A stretch of DNA of 64,000 nt, from contig LM997412.1 of the NCBI GenBank assembly GCA_000952975.1, positions 124,001-188,000 of the forward strand, written 5' to 3'. The stretch comes from Peptoniphilus sp. ING2-D1G. GTDB lineage: Bacteria; Bacillota; Clostridia; Tissierellales; Peptoniphilaceae. The translations under genes were made by a program, and so were the position numbers. The notes beneath the pieces were generated by a model. It saw only the letters and a program-made list of their open reading frames with translations, searched no databases and was not told the DNA's origin. This document shows positions 18,770 to 31,043 of this stretch, one piece after another (the first letter of the stretch is position 1; every line of letters begins with the position of its first letter).

Positions 18770-19630
18770 ATGAAAATAATTTTATTTGGAGACTATCACT
18801 ATATCTCAGATCACAATTACAATGAAAACTTAAAATACTATGACTACAATGAAGATTTCAGAAATATGAAAAGGGAGTTTAATGAGTTCTCTATTGGAGA
18901 AATCTTCAAAGAAGATGCTGATTACTACGTAAGCATAGGAGATTTGACAAATGCGGGTTTAAAGGATGAGATTGAAGGAATTTACGGATTTATAGGAGAT
19001 ACAGGTAAATTAGACAGATTTATTCATGTTTTCGGAAATCACGATTTATATTCAAATACGACAGAGGAACTTGCGGCTATGACAAATCAAAGATACAATC
19101 ACGCAATTGACACCGAGTTTGCAAAATTCATAATTTTATCAAGCTCCAGAGAAAAGGATATAGTCCATTGGGGAGGATATCTCTCAGATGAAATTTTGGA
19201 TTTTCTTGAAGAAGAAATCAAAGAAACTGAAGATAAGCCGGTAATAGTGCTTTCTCATCACCCTATTTACGACACTGTAATGAGATCCAATTACTTAAAT
19301 CACTATATTGAATCCAATAGAAATATTTGGGAAATACTCAACAAAAATGTGAGGCTTTTCGTTGCAGGTCACACTCATTGTGAATCTATAAAAACCATTG
19401 AAAATTTGAATTTTGTAAATTTAGATGCTTTTTTGGATCATCCTAAGTATTCTGTCATGAATATCACAGAAGACGAGATAGATATTAAATCTGTAGAAAT
19501 AGAACTTCCTGAAAAAATTGAAGAGTACAGAAAACAAATCGGCTCGAATATGCCCTACTTCATGTTTACCTCCACAGGCAGGGGAACTACAAGGGACAGA
19601 GAAATTACAATTAAATTAAAAAATAACTAA
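18770..19630 (+). CDS. Metallophosphoesterase
   Basis: A 286-aa calcineurin-fold phosphoesterase with the whole metal signature: GDYHYI near the N-terminus, GDLTNAG, GNHD, SHHPIYD and GHTHCE. No signal peptide is present, so it acts in the cytoplasm. The substrate (nucleotide, phosphoprotein or phosphodiester) is not indicated. ATG 18770 follows AAAGGAG; the upstream ATG at 18737 is less likely. It is monocistronic, closed by its own terminator. Confidence 0.88.
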   Translation: MKIILFGDYHYISDHNYNENLKYYDYNEDFRNMKREFNEFSIGEIFKEDADYYVSIGDLTNAGLKDEIEGIYGFIGDTGKLDRFIHVFGNHDLYSNTTEELAAMTNQRYNHAIDTEFAKFIILSSSREKDIVHWGGYLSDEILDFLEEEIKETEDKPVIVLSHHPIYDTVMRSNYLNHYIESNRNIWEILNKNVRLFVAGHTHCESIKTIENLNFVNLDAFLDHPKYSVMNITEDEIDIKSVEIELPEKIEEYRKQIGSNMPYFMFTSTGRGTTRDREITIKLKNN

Positions 19631-19647
19631 TAAATGCCTAAATCTTT

Positions 19648-19676
19648 AAAACTCCTGTAAGTTCAGGAGTTTTTTG
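19648..19676 (+). terminator. Terminator of the metallophosphoesterase gene
   Basis: Ten-base-pair stem AAAACTCCTG / CAGGAGTTTT with a 6-nt loop and T tail. Confidence 0.88.
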
Positions 19677-19916
19677 GTGCAAATTATTGATAATTCAGAA
19701 TGATAACCGCATATAATGGGTATATTAATATGTAAATGAATTACAGTATTATATAGTTAAAAATATAACTTAATTTATTTTCAATGAAAAAGGAGTTATA
19801 CTTATATAAAGGTCAAAGTAGATATTTAGAGTTATTGGGCTTTAAATATTTATTTTTATAAAAAAACAAATCTTAATCAAAAAGATGATATTATTAGCAG
19901 ATTTGGAGGTGGTTTT

Positions 19917-20226
19917 TTGAAAGATAATATAGAAAAAATAAAACGAGCTGAAGACGAGGCGAAGGCGTTAATCGAAAAGGCAAATTTTGAACATGACAGG
20001 ATTATTAAGGAAGCTAAAAAGAAGTCTGAGGAAATTAGTGAAAAAATAATAGATGATGCGAAGAAAAAGAAGGCAGAAATCTTAGAAAATGCAAAGAAAG
20101 AAGCGGATCTTAAAGTTCAACCTATTATTGAAGAAGCTAAGCTCAAATCAAAAAACGTACTGAACATAAAAGACGAAGTGCTTAAGCCTTATGTAGATGC
20201 TGTTATTGAGAGGATTGTGGTAGATA

Positions 20227-20240
<14 letters not shown>
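19917..20240 (+). CDS. ntpF: V-type ATPase peripheral-stalk subunit G/H (NtpF)
   Basis: A 107-aa, almost entirely charged and helical protein with heptads rich in Lys, Glu and Ala (EEISEKIIDDAKKKKAEI), as expected for the coiled-coil partner of NtpE in the outer stalk. It starts at TTG with GGAGGT 6 nt upstream and heads the nine-gene operon in the order known from Enterococcus hirae (ntpFIKECGABD). About 285 nt of AT-rich sequence lie before it. A TATAAT at 19712 has no well-spaced -35 box, so the operon promoter is not located with confidence. Confidence 0.85.
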
Positions 20241-22648
<2,408 letters not shown>

Positions 22649-22658
22649 GGTGATATAT

Positions 22659-23207
22659 GTGTCAAATATAGACAATATTATAGAAAAGATTGAAAAAGAT
22701 GCAAGACTTGAAGCTGAAAAAATATTAGATGAGGCAAAAAAAGAACAGGATTTGATACTTCAAAGGGCTGAAGAAGAGACTGTAATCAAGGCTGAAAATA
22801 TTATTTCTAAAGCTGAAGAAGAAGGAAAAGCTCTCATTAGCAAAACCATGGAAAGTTCAAGACTAAAGGCCAGAGACATTGTTCTTGAAAGTAGAAACAC
22901 TGTAATTGACAGAATTTTCAACCTTGCCTATGATGAACTTATAAATTTATCAAAGGAAGATTTCATGAAGTTTGTCAACACATCCCTCAAGGACATGGAC
23001 AGCGAAGGGGGAGTTTTGATGGTTCCCGAAAAATACAAAGACTATGTAAGAGCTCATACTGATTTGGAAGTATCCGATGATTATGTAAAAGACGGTTTCA
23101 TACTTGAAAAAGAAAGAATAACCTATAACAACAGGTTTAAAAATTTAGTATATCAATTAAAGTTTAAATACACCAGAGAATACTTTGAAGATATATTTAA
23201 AGAGTAG
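22659..23207 (+). CDS. ntpE: V-type ATPase peripheral-stalk subunit E
   Basis: A 182-aa stalk protein pairing with NtpF. The N-terminal 90 residues form a long charged helix (EAEKILDEAKKEQDLI), and the C-terminal globular part binds the head. GTG 22659 is preferred over GTG 22650 because AAGGTG at 22647-22652 gives 6-nt spacing. It follows ntpK by 10 nt. Confidence 0.9.
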   Translation: MSNIDNIIEKIEKDARLEAEKILDEAKKEQDLILQRAEEETVIKAENIISKAEEEGKALISKTMESSRLKARDIVLESRNTVIDRIFNLAYDELINLSKEDFMKFVNTSLKDMDSEGGVLMVPEKYKDYVRAHTDLEVSDDYVKDGFILEKERITYNNRFKNLVYQLKFKYTREYFEDIFKE

Positions 23208-23218
23208 AGGAGGTAGAA

Positions 23219-24214
23219 ATGGATAGAGAAAAATTTGTCCAATCATCTGCCACTGTCAGAGTAAAGGAAAAACAGCTTCTTGGCAAAGCTTCCATGGAGA
23301 GAATTGTAGATGCTTCAGGATTAGAGGATGCTTTAAAGCTTTTAAATGATTCGGTTTACCAGGAAAATATAAGCAAACTGAAGAAGCCTCAAGATTATGA
23401 AATAGCCTTGAGAAGGGAACAACTTAAAACTTTTAAAGAAGTTTATGAGCTAAGTCCTGAACGAAAAATAGTAGATTTAATTGCCAACAATTACTATTAT
23501 CACAATATAAAGGTATTGGTAAAGGACAGGGTGCTTTCCGGAGATCTTTCTCACCTGTACATAGATATTGGAGATGTAGATTGGGCAAAGATAAATAAAT
23601 CTGTAGATGAAGACAAAAAGGAAGACAACGAATTTTTGGAAGTATCTTTAGAGGCGATAGAAGAATATAAAAAATCTATGAATCCGCAGAATGTCGACAT
23701 ATTAATAGATAAGTTGTATTTTAAAAGCCTTAAAAAAATTGCAGATGAATTAGATGTAAAATTATTTAAAAAATATGTCAGCGATCTCATTGATTTTACT
23801 AATATAAGCATATTTTTAAGAACCAGGAAACAACAAAGGGATGTAGATTTCTTAAACAAAGTCTTAATTGACGGAGGAAATTTAAATACAGGTCAATATG
23901 AGAAATATTTCTACATGGATTTGGATCAAATAACTCCGCTTTACAAGAGTTTAGACATAGCAAAATACGTCAAAGGCGGAATAGATACTTTTAAGAAGAC
24001 AGGTTCCCTTAGTGAATATGAAGAAAATAAAGATAACTATTTCATGGCGATGGTAAAGGAAGCAAAACGCATAACCTATGGACCTGAGGTCATATTTGCA
24101 TATTTATTTGCAAAGGAAATGGAAATGAAAAATATTGAAATCATATTGATAAGTAAACTTAACGGCGTGGAATCTTCCTTCATAAGGGAAAGGTTGCGTG
24201 ATAGTTATGTATAA
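23219..24214 (+). CDS. ntpC: V-type ATPase subunit C (d-type)
   Basis: A 331-aa helical socket protein that links the central shaft to the c-ring, belonging to the vATP-synt_AC39 family. The N-terminal stretch [20 protein letters not shown] and the C-terminal [25 protein letters not shown] are typical. AGAGGAGG precedes the ATG. The end overlaps the start of the next gene by the ATGTATAA pattern. Confidence 0.93.
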   Translation: MDREKFVQSSATVRVKEKQLLGKASMERIVDASGLEDALKLLNDSVYQENISKLKKPQDYEIALRREQLKTFKEVYELSPERKIVDLIANNYYYHNIKVLVKDRVLSGDLSHLYIDIGDVDWAKINKSVDEDKKEDNEFLEVSLEAIEEYKKSMNPQNVDILIDKLYFKSLKKIADELDVKLFKKYVSDLIDFTNISIFLRTRKQQRDVDFLNKVLIDGGNLNTGQYEKYFYMDLDQITPLYKSLDIAKYVKGGIDTFKKTGSLSEYEENKDNYFMAMVKEAKRITYGPEVIFAYLFAKEMEMKNIEIILISKLNGVESSFIRERLRDSYV

Positions 24215-24515
24215 GGTAGCAGTAGTTGGAGATAAGGATTCGATTTTGGCATTCAGAGCTTTGGGCATAGATGCAAAAGTAGCCTATGAAGCGGAAGAGG
24301 CCAGGAAGATTGTAGATGGACTTGCCAAGGAAAATTATGGAGTTATTTTCATAACGGAACAACTTGCAAGCCTCATCAAAGAAACCGTAGATAGATATGA
24401 CGGCAGGGTTATACCTGCGATTATACTCATCCCCTCGAATAAAGGCAGCATGAATATAGGACTTGACAACATATCATCCTATGTGGAAAAAGCAATCGGA
24501 TCGAACATATTATAA
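24207..24515 (+). CDS. ntpG: V-type ATPase central-stalk subunit F (NtpG)
   Basis: A 102-aa Rossmann-like protein that binds subunit D in the rotor shaft. The conserved start [19 protein letters not shown] and the middle [11 protein letters not shown] identify it. ATG 24207 matches homologue starts and overlaps the ntpC stop. An in-frame GTG at 24198 lies closer to an AAAGG site and cannot be excluded. Confidence 0.93.
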   Translation: MYKVAVVGDKDSILAFRALGIDAKVAYEAEEARKIVDGLAKENYGVIFITEQLASLIKETVDRYDGRVIPAIILIPSNKGSMNIGLDNISSYVEKAIGSNIL

Positions 24516-24526
24516 AGGAGGAAATT

Positions 24527-26404
24527 TTGAAATCAGGTAGAATTATAAAAGTTTCCGGACCGCTTGTAATAGCTGAAGGCATGGAAGAAGCCAGCGTATA
24601 TGACGTAGTTGAAGTATCTGAAAATAAACTTATCGGAGAAATCATTGAAATGAGAGAAGATAAGGCTTCAATTCAAGTATACGAAGAAACGACAGGCATA
24701 GGTCCTGGAGATGTGGTAACAACAACGGGCTTTCCTCTTTCTGTAGAACTTGGTCCCGGACTTATTGAACAAATGTTTGACGGAATTCAAAGACCTCTTG
24801 AAGTTTTAAGAGAAGAAACAGGAGATTTTCTTAAAAGAGGAGCTTCTGTAAAGAGTTTAAACAGAGAAAAAAAATGGGATTTCAAGCCCCAAGTTCAAGT
24901 AGGCGATGAAGTATCAGAGGGAGATATACTGGGCACAGTTCAAGAAACTCCCGTAGTTGTTCATAAAATAATGGTTCCCATAGGAATTAAAGGTAAAATT
25001 ACAGAAATAAAAGAAGGTTCTTTTACTGTTGAAGAAACCGTGGCGGTACTTGAAAATAACGGTAAAGAAACAGAACTTAATATGATACAGAGATGGCCCG
25101 TAAGAAAGGGAAGAAGGATCAAGGAAAAAATAGATCCCGATACTCCGCTTATAACAGGACAAAGGGTAATAGACACATTCTTTCCCATAACAAAGGGAGG
25201 GACCGCGGCAATCCCGGGACCTTTCGGAAGCGGAAAGACCGTAGTACAACATCAGTTGGCAAAATGGGCGGATGCTGAAATAGTTGTATATGTAGGCTGT
25301 GGAGAACGTGGCAATGAAATGACCGATGTACTTATGGAATTTCCTGAACTTATAGATGCAAAGACGGGAGAGTCCATAATGAAGAGGACGGTTTTAATCG
25401 CCAACACTTCAAATATGCCCGTAGCGGCTCGTGAAGCCAGCATTTACACAGGTATAACAATTTCTGAATACTATAGAGATATGGGATATTCTGTAGCTAT
25501 GATGGCGGATTCTACATCAAGATGGGCGGAAGCTTTAAGAGAGATGAGCGGTAGACTTGAAGAAATGCCCGGAGACGAAGGATATCCGGCATATCTTGCA
25601 TCAAGAATTGCGGATTTTTATGAAAGAGCGGGACGTGTAGTTTGTTTGGGAAGTGATGACAGGGAGGGAGCTCTTTCCGTAATAGGAGCGGTATCCCCGC
25701 CCGGTGGAGATATTTCCGAACCGGTAACTCAGTCAACACTCAGAATAGTAAAAATATTTTGGAAACTGGATTATGATTTATCTTACAAGAGGCATTTCCC
25801 GGCTATAAATTGGCTGGATTCCTATTCATTGTATCAAGATAAAATGGATAAGTATTTTGATGAGAATATAAATGAAAACTTCTCTAAAAACAGGATTAGA
25901 GCCATGAGTCTGCTGCAAGAAGAAACAGCACTTCAGGAAATAGTCAGACTTGTAGGCAAGGATTCTCTTTCTGAACAAGATCAGCTGAAACTTGAAATAT
26001 CCAAATCCATAAGAGAAGACTTTTTACAACAAAACGCCTTTCACGACATAGATACCTATTGCTCATCGGAAAAGCAATACAAGATGCTTGAGGTAATCTT
26101 GCATTTTTATGATGAATCTCTGAAGGCTTTGGACAGAGGAATGTACTTGAGTGAAATTGAAGATTTGCCGGTAAGAGAAAGAATCTCCAGAATGAAAAAT
26201 ATTCACGAAGAAGATTTAGATGAATTCGATGAGATAACTGCTGAAATAGATTCAGAAACTATGGGTGGAAATGTGGATTCTTCAGATAGGGATGTACTTA
26301 CACCCGAGGATGCGGCACAATTAAATGAACTCAAGGAACAAAAAGATTTAGCGGAGGCTAAAAAGCTTTTGAAACAAATGAAGGGAGAGGGTGTAGATGC
26401 TTAA
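24527..26404 (+). CDS. ntpA: V-type ATPase catalytic subunit A
   Basis: The catalytic head subunit, 625 aa against about 590 in most bacterial relatives. The P-loop [13 protein letters not shown] is intact, as are [19 protein letters not shown] and [18 protein letters not shown]. The last 45-50 residues form an acidic, low-complexity extension ([20 protein letters not shown]) followed by a helical end. It starts at TTG with AAGGAGG 5 nt upstream. The stop lies inside ntpB, which overlaps by 8 nt. Confidence 0.97.
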   Translation: MKSGRIIKVSGPLVIAEGMEEASVYDVVEVSENKLIGEIIEMREDKASIQVYEETTGIGPGDVVTTTGFPLSVELGPGLIEQMFDGIQRPLEVLREETGDFLKRGASVKSLNREKKWDFKPQVQVGDEVSEGDILGTVQETPVVVHKIMVPIGIKGKITEIKEGSFTVEETVAVLENNGKETELNMIQRWPVRKGRRIKEKIDPDTPLITGQRVIDTFFPITKGGTAAIPGPFGSGKTVVQHQLAKWADAEIVVYVGCGERGNEMTDVLMEFPELIDAKTGESIMKRTVLIANTSNMPVAAREASIYTGITISEYYRDMGYSVAMMADSTSRWAEALREMSGRLEEMPGDEGYPAYLASRIADFYERAGRVVCLGSDDREGALSVIGAVSPPGGDISEPVTQSTLRIVKIFWKLDYDLSYKRHFPAINWLDSYSLYQDKMDKYFDENINENFSKNRIRAMSLLQEETALQEIVRLVGKDSLSEQDQLKLEISKSIREDFLQQNAFHDIDTYCSSEKQYKMLEVILHFYDESLKALDRGMYLSEIEDLPVRERISRMKNIHEEDLDEFDEITAEIDSETMGGNVDSSDRDVLTPEDAAQLNELKEQKDLAEAKKLLKQMKGEGVDA

Positions 26405-27863
26405 AGAATATAAATCGGTAACAGAAGTCGTAGGCCCTCTTATGATTGTTGAAGGTGTGGAAGGTTGTACCTATGACGAACTTGTTTTCATTCGACTTCA
26501 AAATGGAGAAAGAAGACGTGGAAAAGTTATAGAAATAGACAGAGATAAGGCCATGGTTCAAATTTTCGAAGGTTCAAGCGGCATAAATTTGAAGGGAACA
26601 AGAGTGAGGTTTATAGGAAGACCACTTGAACTTGGAGTAAGTCCCAACATGATAGGCAGAGTATTCAATGGTCTTGGAAATCTCATAGATGACGGCCCCA
26701 GAATTGTGGCAGATGAAAAAATAGATATTAACGGAATAGCCATCAATCCCTCAAGTAGAGATTATCCGTCGGAATTTATTCAAACAGGCATATCTACAAT
26801 TGATGGGCTCAACACCTTGGTAAGAGGACAAAAGCTTCCCATATTCTCAGGAGCGGGATTGCCTCACAATAATGTAGCTGCACAAATTGCAAGACAGGCT
26901 AAAATAATCGGCACCGAGGAAAAATTTGCCGTAGTATTTGCCGCAATGGGCATTACCTTTGAAGAAACGCAGTTTTTTATAAATAATTTCAAAGAAACAG
27001 GAGCTATCGACAGAGCGGTATTATTTATGAATCTTGCTGATGACCCTGCAATTGAAAGACTTTCAGCCCCTAAAATGGCACTTACCTGTGCAGAGTATTT
27101 AGCCTTTGAACTGGGGATGCATGTACTGGTAATTTTGACGGATATGACCAACTATGCGGAGGCCCTTCGTGAAATATCGGCAGCACGTAAGGAAGTACCG
27201 GGCAGACGTGGATATCCGGGATATTTGTATACGGACTTGGCGGGAATTTATGAAAGAGCAGGACGTATCAAAGGAAGAAAGGGGTCCATAACCCAAATTC
27301 CAATTTTAACAATGCCTGAAGATGACATTACTCATCCTATTCCCGACCTTACAGGATATATTACCGAAGGACAGATTATTCTATCCAGAGAGTTGTATAA
27401 ACAGGGAATTGAACCGCCTATAAATGCAATACCTTCTTTGTCAAGACTTAAGGATAAGGGTATAGGAGAAGGAAAAACTCGTGAAGATCATGCAAATACC
27501 ATGAACCAAATCTATGCTGCCTATACATCCGGAAAAGAAGCCAAGGAACTTTCAGTAATACTTGGAGAAAACGCACTATCAAAAGCAGATAAAGCCTTTG
27601 CAAAATTTTCAGATGAATTCGAAAAAAGATATGTAAACCAAGGATACAGAACCAACAGAAGCATAGAAGAAACTCTGGATTTAGGTTGGGATCTGCTCTC
27701 AATAATACCAAGATCAGAACTTAAGAGAATAGATGATGCTTTGATAGATAAATATTTGGGTGATAGAGCCAATACAGAAGATGAAGAAAAGCAGGATATT
27801 TCAAAAAATGAAGCGGAAAATTCCAAGGAAGAAGTGACAACAGAAAGCGAAAGTGATCTATAA
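26397..27863 (+). CDS. ntpB: V-type ATPase regulatory subunit B
   Basis: The non-catalytic head subunit, 488 aa against about 460 normally. It lacks a P-loop lysine ([16 protein letters not shown]), as expected. [17 protein letters not shown]-like sequence near 440-450 ends the usual fold, and the last 33 residues ([20 protein letters not shown]) are a strongly acidic tail. The start overlaps ntpA, and its stop overlaps the ATG of ntpD by 1 nt. Acidic tails on both A and B are unusual. Confidence 0.97.
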   Translation: MLKEYKSVTEVVGPLMIVEGVEGCTYDELVFIRLQNGERRRGKVIEIDRDKAMVQIFEGSSGINLKGTRVRFIGRPLELGVSPNMIGRVFNGLGNLIDDGPRIVADEKIDINGIAINPSSRDYPSEFIQTGISTIDGLNTLVRGQKLPIFSGAGLPHNNVAAQIARQAKIIGTEEKFAVVFAAMGITFEETQFFINNFKETGAIDRAVLFMNLADDPAIERLSAPKMALTCAEYLAFELGMHVLVILTDMTNYAEALREISAARKEVPGRRGYPGYLYTDLAGIYERAGRIKGRKGSITQIPILTMPEDDITHPIPDLTGYITEGQIILSRELYKQGIEPPINAIPSLSRLKDKGIGEGKTREDHANTMNQIYAAYTSGKEAKELSVILGENALSKADKAFAKFSDEFEKRYVNQGYRTNRSIEETLDLGWDLLSIIPRSELKRIDDALIDKYLGDRANTEDEEKQDISKNEAENSKEEVTTESESDL

Positions 27864-28504
27864 TGGCACGATTAAATGTCAATCCCACCAGAATGAACCT
27901 CTCAACTCTGAAGAAAAGACTTGCCACATCCAAAAGAGGACACAAGCTCTTAAAAGATAAGCAGGACGAGTTGATGAGGAGATTCATAGAAAACATAAAG
28001 CTGAATAAATCACTCAGAGAAGAAGTGGAAGGAGAATTATCCGAATTTTTCAAAGACTTTCTATTGGCATCAGCCTTTACAAACTCTGAAATGCTTGAAG
28101 TTGCAGTGTCCTTTCCGACACAGAAAACAGAACTTAAAATCACCAAAGAAAATGTAATGAGCGTAATAATTCCAAAAATGGAATTTCAGATTACCCCCAC
28201 AGTTGAAAACGCATCTATTTATCCCTATGGATATGCACAAACCACATCGGATTTAGATGAGGCGATAGACAAACTAAATGAGGTGATGGACAGGCTTTTA
28301 AAACTTGCGGAAGTTGAGAAGTCATCTCAACTTATGGCTGAAGAGATAGAAAAAACCAGAAGAAGAGTAAACGCTCTTGAATACAAGACAATTCCGGATT
28401 TAGAAGAAACCATAAGGTATATTTCCGGAAAGCTGGATGAAAATGAAAGAGCAAATATTACAAGGTTGATGAAGGTCAAGGATTTAATATCCGAACAAAA
28501 ATGA
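27863..28504 (+). CDS. ntpD: V-type ATPase central-stalk subunit D
   Basis: A 213-aa antiparallel coiled-coil shaft that turns inside the A3B3 head. The N-terminal VNPTRMNLSTLKKRLATSKR and the C-terminal ETRRRVNALEYK-like sequence (EKTRRRVNALEYKTIPDLEE) are diagnostic. It ends the operon and overlaps ntpB by 1 nt. A palindromic terminator follows within 70 nt. Confidence 0.96.
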   Translation: MARLNVNPTRMNLSTLKKRLATSKRGHKLLKDKQDELMRRFIENIKLNKSLREEVEGELSEFFKDFLLASAFTNSEMLEVAVSFPTQKTELKITKENVMSVIIPKMEFQITPTVENASIYPYGYAQTTSDLDEAIDKLNEVMDRLLKLAEVEKSSQLMAEEIEKTRRRVNALEYKTIPDLEETIRYISGKLDENERANITRLMKVKDLISEQK

Positions 28505-28569
28505 GAAATCCTCACCTTCCTTTCGCTTTGAATCGAGAAGGTATCAGAGAATCATGTTGTTTTGAAATA

Positions 28570-28599
28570 AAAAATCGCTCCATATATGGAGCGATTTTT
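28570..28599. terminator. Bidirectional terminator after the V-ATPase operon
   Basis: Perfect 30-bp palindrome built on AAAAATCGCTCC and GGAGCGATTTTT, shared with the convergent DUF1858 gene. Confidence 0.9.
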
Positions 28600-28607
28600 A
28601 TTTATAA

Positions 28608-28811
28608 TTATTCAGCAGCTTCTTCCTCTTTGTTTAAAGCCGTCACTAAGGTTTCAACGTCTATTCCGTGAACAGCACTGGCTTCTTCAAGTGTTTCAAC
28701 TTGAGATGCAGGGCACATAACACAGCCTAAGCCGAAACTCATTAAAGTGCCGATTCTTTCGGGGCTTTTTACGAGGATTTCGCCAATTACAGTATCTTTA
28801 GTTATCTTCAT
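28608..28811 (-). CDS. DUF1858 domain protein with CxxC redox motif
   Basis: A 67-aa protein that is nearly the bare DUF1858 domain: TVIGEILVKSPERIGTLMSFGLGCVMCPAS. The CVMC pair fits the hybrid-cluster-associated redox disulfide families. No hybrid cluster gene is nearby, so the partner is unknown. AGGAGGT lies upstream of the ATG, and a well-spaced promoter with an extended -10 box stands before it. Confidence 0.88.
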   Translation of the reverse strand: MKITKDTVIGEILVKSPERIGTLMSFGLGCVMCPASQVETLEEASAVHGIDVETLVTALNKEEEAAE

Positions 28812-28839
28812 GCTCTACCTCCTATGAATTTATTACCCA

Positions 28840-28868
28840 ATAATACCAATAATAATGGATAAATTCAA
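28840..28868 (-). promoter_or_regulatory. Promoter of the DUF1858 gene
   Basis: On the minus strand TTGAAT, 17 nt, TATTAT, with TGG before the -10 box (extended -10). Confidence 0.65.
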
Positions 28869-28893
28869 TTATTTTTTAATCAAAATTGATAAA

Positions 28894-29823
28894 TTAATAT
28901 TTAAAATCAATAACACCGAGACCTCTAAAGTTCTCATCGGCTTTTTCACTTACATAGAAGCCCAAAGTGGTTTTGAAATCCTTTGAATTGTCTATATATT
29001 TTCCAAATTCATTAAAATCTATCTTATCTGAATCAAGGGAAATTATCTTGAACTTATCGCCCTGTTCCACTTTGATTACAGGACTTAGAGTCATCTTTGC
29101 TCTATATCTGATTTCCGGTATAAGTTCAATCTTATTTTCCTCTTCATCATATCTTGAATCTACCATTGAAAGTTGCTTTTGATCCTGAGTCAACATCACC
29201 ACAGACTTCATGGTGTCTAAATAATCCTTGAGTGAAACCTCTTTAAGTCCTTTAGCATCCATCTCTTTGTAATTTCTTGTAGTGTCTGCTGCCACACTTA
29301 TGATATTTACATCTTCTCTATTAATCAAATCGACGGGTTTAAGTTTTTCGTTTTTGATAATTACTGAATTTGAATCTTCGTTAAAATCCACAGGAAAGCC
29401 TATTACTTTTCCCAAATCTCTTAATTTGTAATAGTTGTTGTTGTTGTTGATCAGGTAACCGCTTAAGATAACCTTGTCTCCATCGACAAAAGTTCTCTGG
29501 TAAGATTCTGAAATACTGTCTATTTTTTGATTTCCAAATGTCAAATCGCCTGATTGCTTAGCATAACCGCTCTGTCTTGTCATCTCAATGTAATTGTAGG
29601 CTTCATCATATTCAACGTTGAAATTCACATCGGATCCTGTTAAAAGGGCAGCTAAATCTCTAAGCCTATAGTAGTTGTTGCCATCGATATTATATCCTTT
29701 GATATCTATTTCCACTTCGTCAAAAATCACTTTTTGTTCCGACGGGACAGCTTCTATCTGTGCAAAAACAGATGTAGTTGACATACAAGTAAAAAGCATA
29801 ACTAATATTAATAATTTTTTCAT
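28894..29823 (-). CDS. Secreted stalk-domain (copper amine oxidase N-domain-like) protein
   Basis: A 309-aa exported protein with a signal peptide (MKKLLILVMLFTCMSTTSVFA). Two copies of a stalk-like repeat follow, YNIDGNNYYRLRDLAALL near residue 45 and YLINNNNNYYKLRDLGKVIG near 125, each preceding a hydrophobic strand with acidic residues. The last 140 residues are beta-rich and of unknown type. These domains bind wall or act as spacers in Firmicutes; no enzyme motif is present. AGGAGGAT precedes the ATG. Confidence 0.75.
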   Translation of the reverse strand: MKKLLILVMLFTCMSTTSVFAQIEAVPSEQKVIFDEVEIDIKGYNIDGNNYYRLRDLAALLTGSDVNFNVEYDEAYNYIEMTRQSGYAKQSGDLTFGNQKIDSISESYQRTFVDGDKVILSGYLINNNNNYYKLRDLGKVIGFPVDFNEDSNSVIIKNEKLKPVDLINREDVNIISVAADTTRNYKEMDAKGLKEVSLKDYLDTMKSVVMLTQDQKQLSMVDSRYDEEENKIELIPEIRYRAKMTLSPVIKVEQGDKFKIISLDSDKIDFNEFGKYIDNSKDFKTTLGFYVSEKADENFRGLGVIDFKY

Positions 29824-29855
29824 ATAATCCTCCTAAATAAAATCTCTTTAAAAAC

Positions 29856-29884
29856 ATAATATAATACAGCTCAAAATAGTGCAA
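29856..29884 (-). promoter_or_regulatory. Promoter of the stalk-domain gene
   Basis: On the minus strand TTGCAC, 17 nt, TATTAT, about 32 nt before the ATG. The rest of the roughly 300-nt gap to the gntR gene is AT-rich and holds only that gene's terminator hairpin. Confidence 0.6.
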
Positions 29885-30082
29885 TTAATTTAATGTAGAG
29901 CAGTTGAATAAATGCGAAGAATAAAATTTGCTCATAATCATATATGCCCATAAAAAGGCTTATAATAGTGATGTTTTAAAATGTAATATTTAGTTGTTAA
30001 AAACTATTATCGATTAAATTCCTGCGTTTCTATTATTAATTTAAATTTATAGTCCTATCAATATATTTAAATGACTAAATCC

Positions 30083-30126
30083 CTTTAAAAATAGAAGCAA
30101 CACAAATTTTGTTTCTATTTTTAAAG
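30083..30126 (-). terminator. Terminator of the gntR gene
   Basis: Stem CTTTAAAAATAGAA / TTTCTATTTTTAAAG overlapping the stop codon, with a loop of about 15 nt. Confidence 0.5.
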
Positions 30127-30762
30127 TAAAGTTGTGAAACTATACGCTTCCAACATACCTTTTTCAAGCTTAAAGAGATAATGTTCAATCATATCCAAAT
30201 CCTTATTTTTTATACCTTCTAAAGTTTTTTTATAGTTGGGAAGAGATTTTAATGTTTCAACCGATAAAAAATTATCATATATGGTTAAGTATACTGAAAT
30301 TTTTTTCATTATATAATCATAGGATACATTTAAGTAGGGGTTGTTTGCTTTTTTTATTATATATTTTCTAAAATCGTTTATAGATTCCAGGTATTCATTA
30401 AAGTCGCCTTCTTCAAAACTTTTTTTTTGTACGACTAAGGAATTTTCTAAAAACAAAAAATCTTCACTATTATAAAAATTGATAGTTTGCTTTAATGCAT
30501 ACATTTCTAAGGTTCTCCGTAAGGAATATAATTGGCGGATTTGCTCTAATGTAAAGAATGCTACTCTAACGCTTTTGTTTGGTTCTGATTCCAGATATCC
30601 GTCTTTAATAAGCGCTGAAAAAGCATTTCTGACAGAAGATCTTCCAACTTTAAATTTTTCGCACATGCTGGATTCTGTAATAGTTGTACCGGGTTTTAAT
30701 TTATTTATGATGATATCTTTTTTAACACCTTCATAAACTCTATTTATTGCTGATTTTGGCAT
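30121..30762 (-). CDS. GntR-family regulator (FCD-like C-terminus)
   Basis: A 213-aa regulator. The N-terminal winged helix has LKPGTTITESSMCEKFKVGRSSVRNAFSAL, close to the FadR-branch pattern. The C-terminal helical domain (about residues 75-205) resembles FCD effector domains, though the histidine ligands are not obvious. It is divergent from nhaC and the opine-type dehydrogenase, and a palindrome overlaps the nhaC start of transcription. It is the likely repressor of that locus. The ligand could be an amino acid or its N-carboxyalkyl (opine) derivative, which is inference. Confidence 0.82.
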   Translation of the reverse strand: MPKSAINRVYEGVKKDIIINKLKPGTTITESSMCEKFKVGRSSVRNAFSALIKDGYLESEPNKSVRVAFFTLEQIRQLYSLRRTLEMYALKQTINFYNSEDFLFLENSLVVQKKSFEEGDFNEYLESINDFRKYIIKKANNPYLNVSYDYIMKKISVYLTIYDNFLSVETLKSLPNYKKTLEGIKNKDLDMIEHYLFKLEKGMLEAYSFTTLL

Positions 30763-30799
30763 TGATGCAAGTTCCTTTCTAATTTCATAACATTATTTA

Positions 30800-30828
30800 A
30801 ATTCTACCACAAATTGTTTTTATAAACA
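30800..30828 (-). promoter_or_regulatory. Promoter of the gntR gene
   Basis: On the minus strand TTGTTT, 17 nt, TAGAAT. Confidence 0.6.
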
Positions 30829-30911
30829 AAAAGACAGTATTTAGTTAAATTTATGATATGTAATAGAAGATTTACAAATCAGATTATTCGGATAAACAGA
30901 TATCGGGATAC

Positions 30912-30940
30912 TTTACAAAAGTGTCACGTTCATATATAAT
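30912..30940 (+). promoter_or_regulatory. Sigma-A promoter of the nhaC locus
   Basis: TTTACA, 17 nt, TATAAT. The leader to nhaC is about 95 nt. Confidence 0.75.
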
Positions 30941-30943
30941 TAA

Positions 30944-30956
30944 ATTGTTCAACAAT
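30944..30956. promoter_or_regulatory. Candidate GntR operator
   Basis: Palindrome ATTGTTCAACAAT just after the -10 box, covering the expected start of transcription. A half site ATTGTTGAAAC recurs near 30988. The position suits repression by the divergent GntR protein. Confidence 0.5.
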
Positions 30957-31043
30957 ACATATATAATTAACGGACAATATCCTCGCTATTGTTGAAACTG
31001 TTCGTCTATTACAATGAGTTAAATAATAAATAGGAGGGGTAGT

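Noticed and set aside
19784-19861. A 25-codon frame in the V-ATPase leader (MKKELYLYKGQSRYLELL...)
   Set aside because: It has no ribosome site and lies in low-complexity AT-rich sequence; chance frames of this size are common here.
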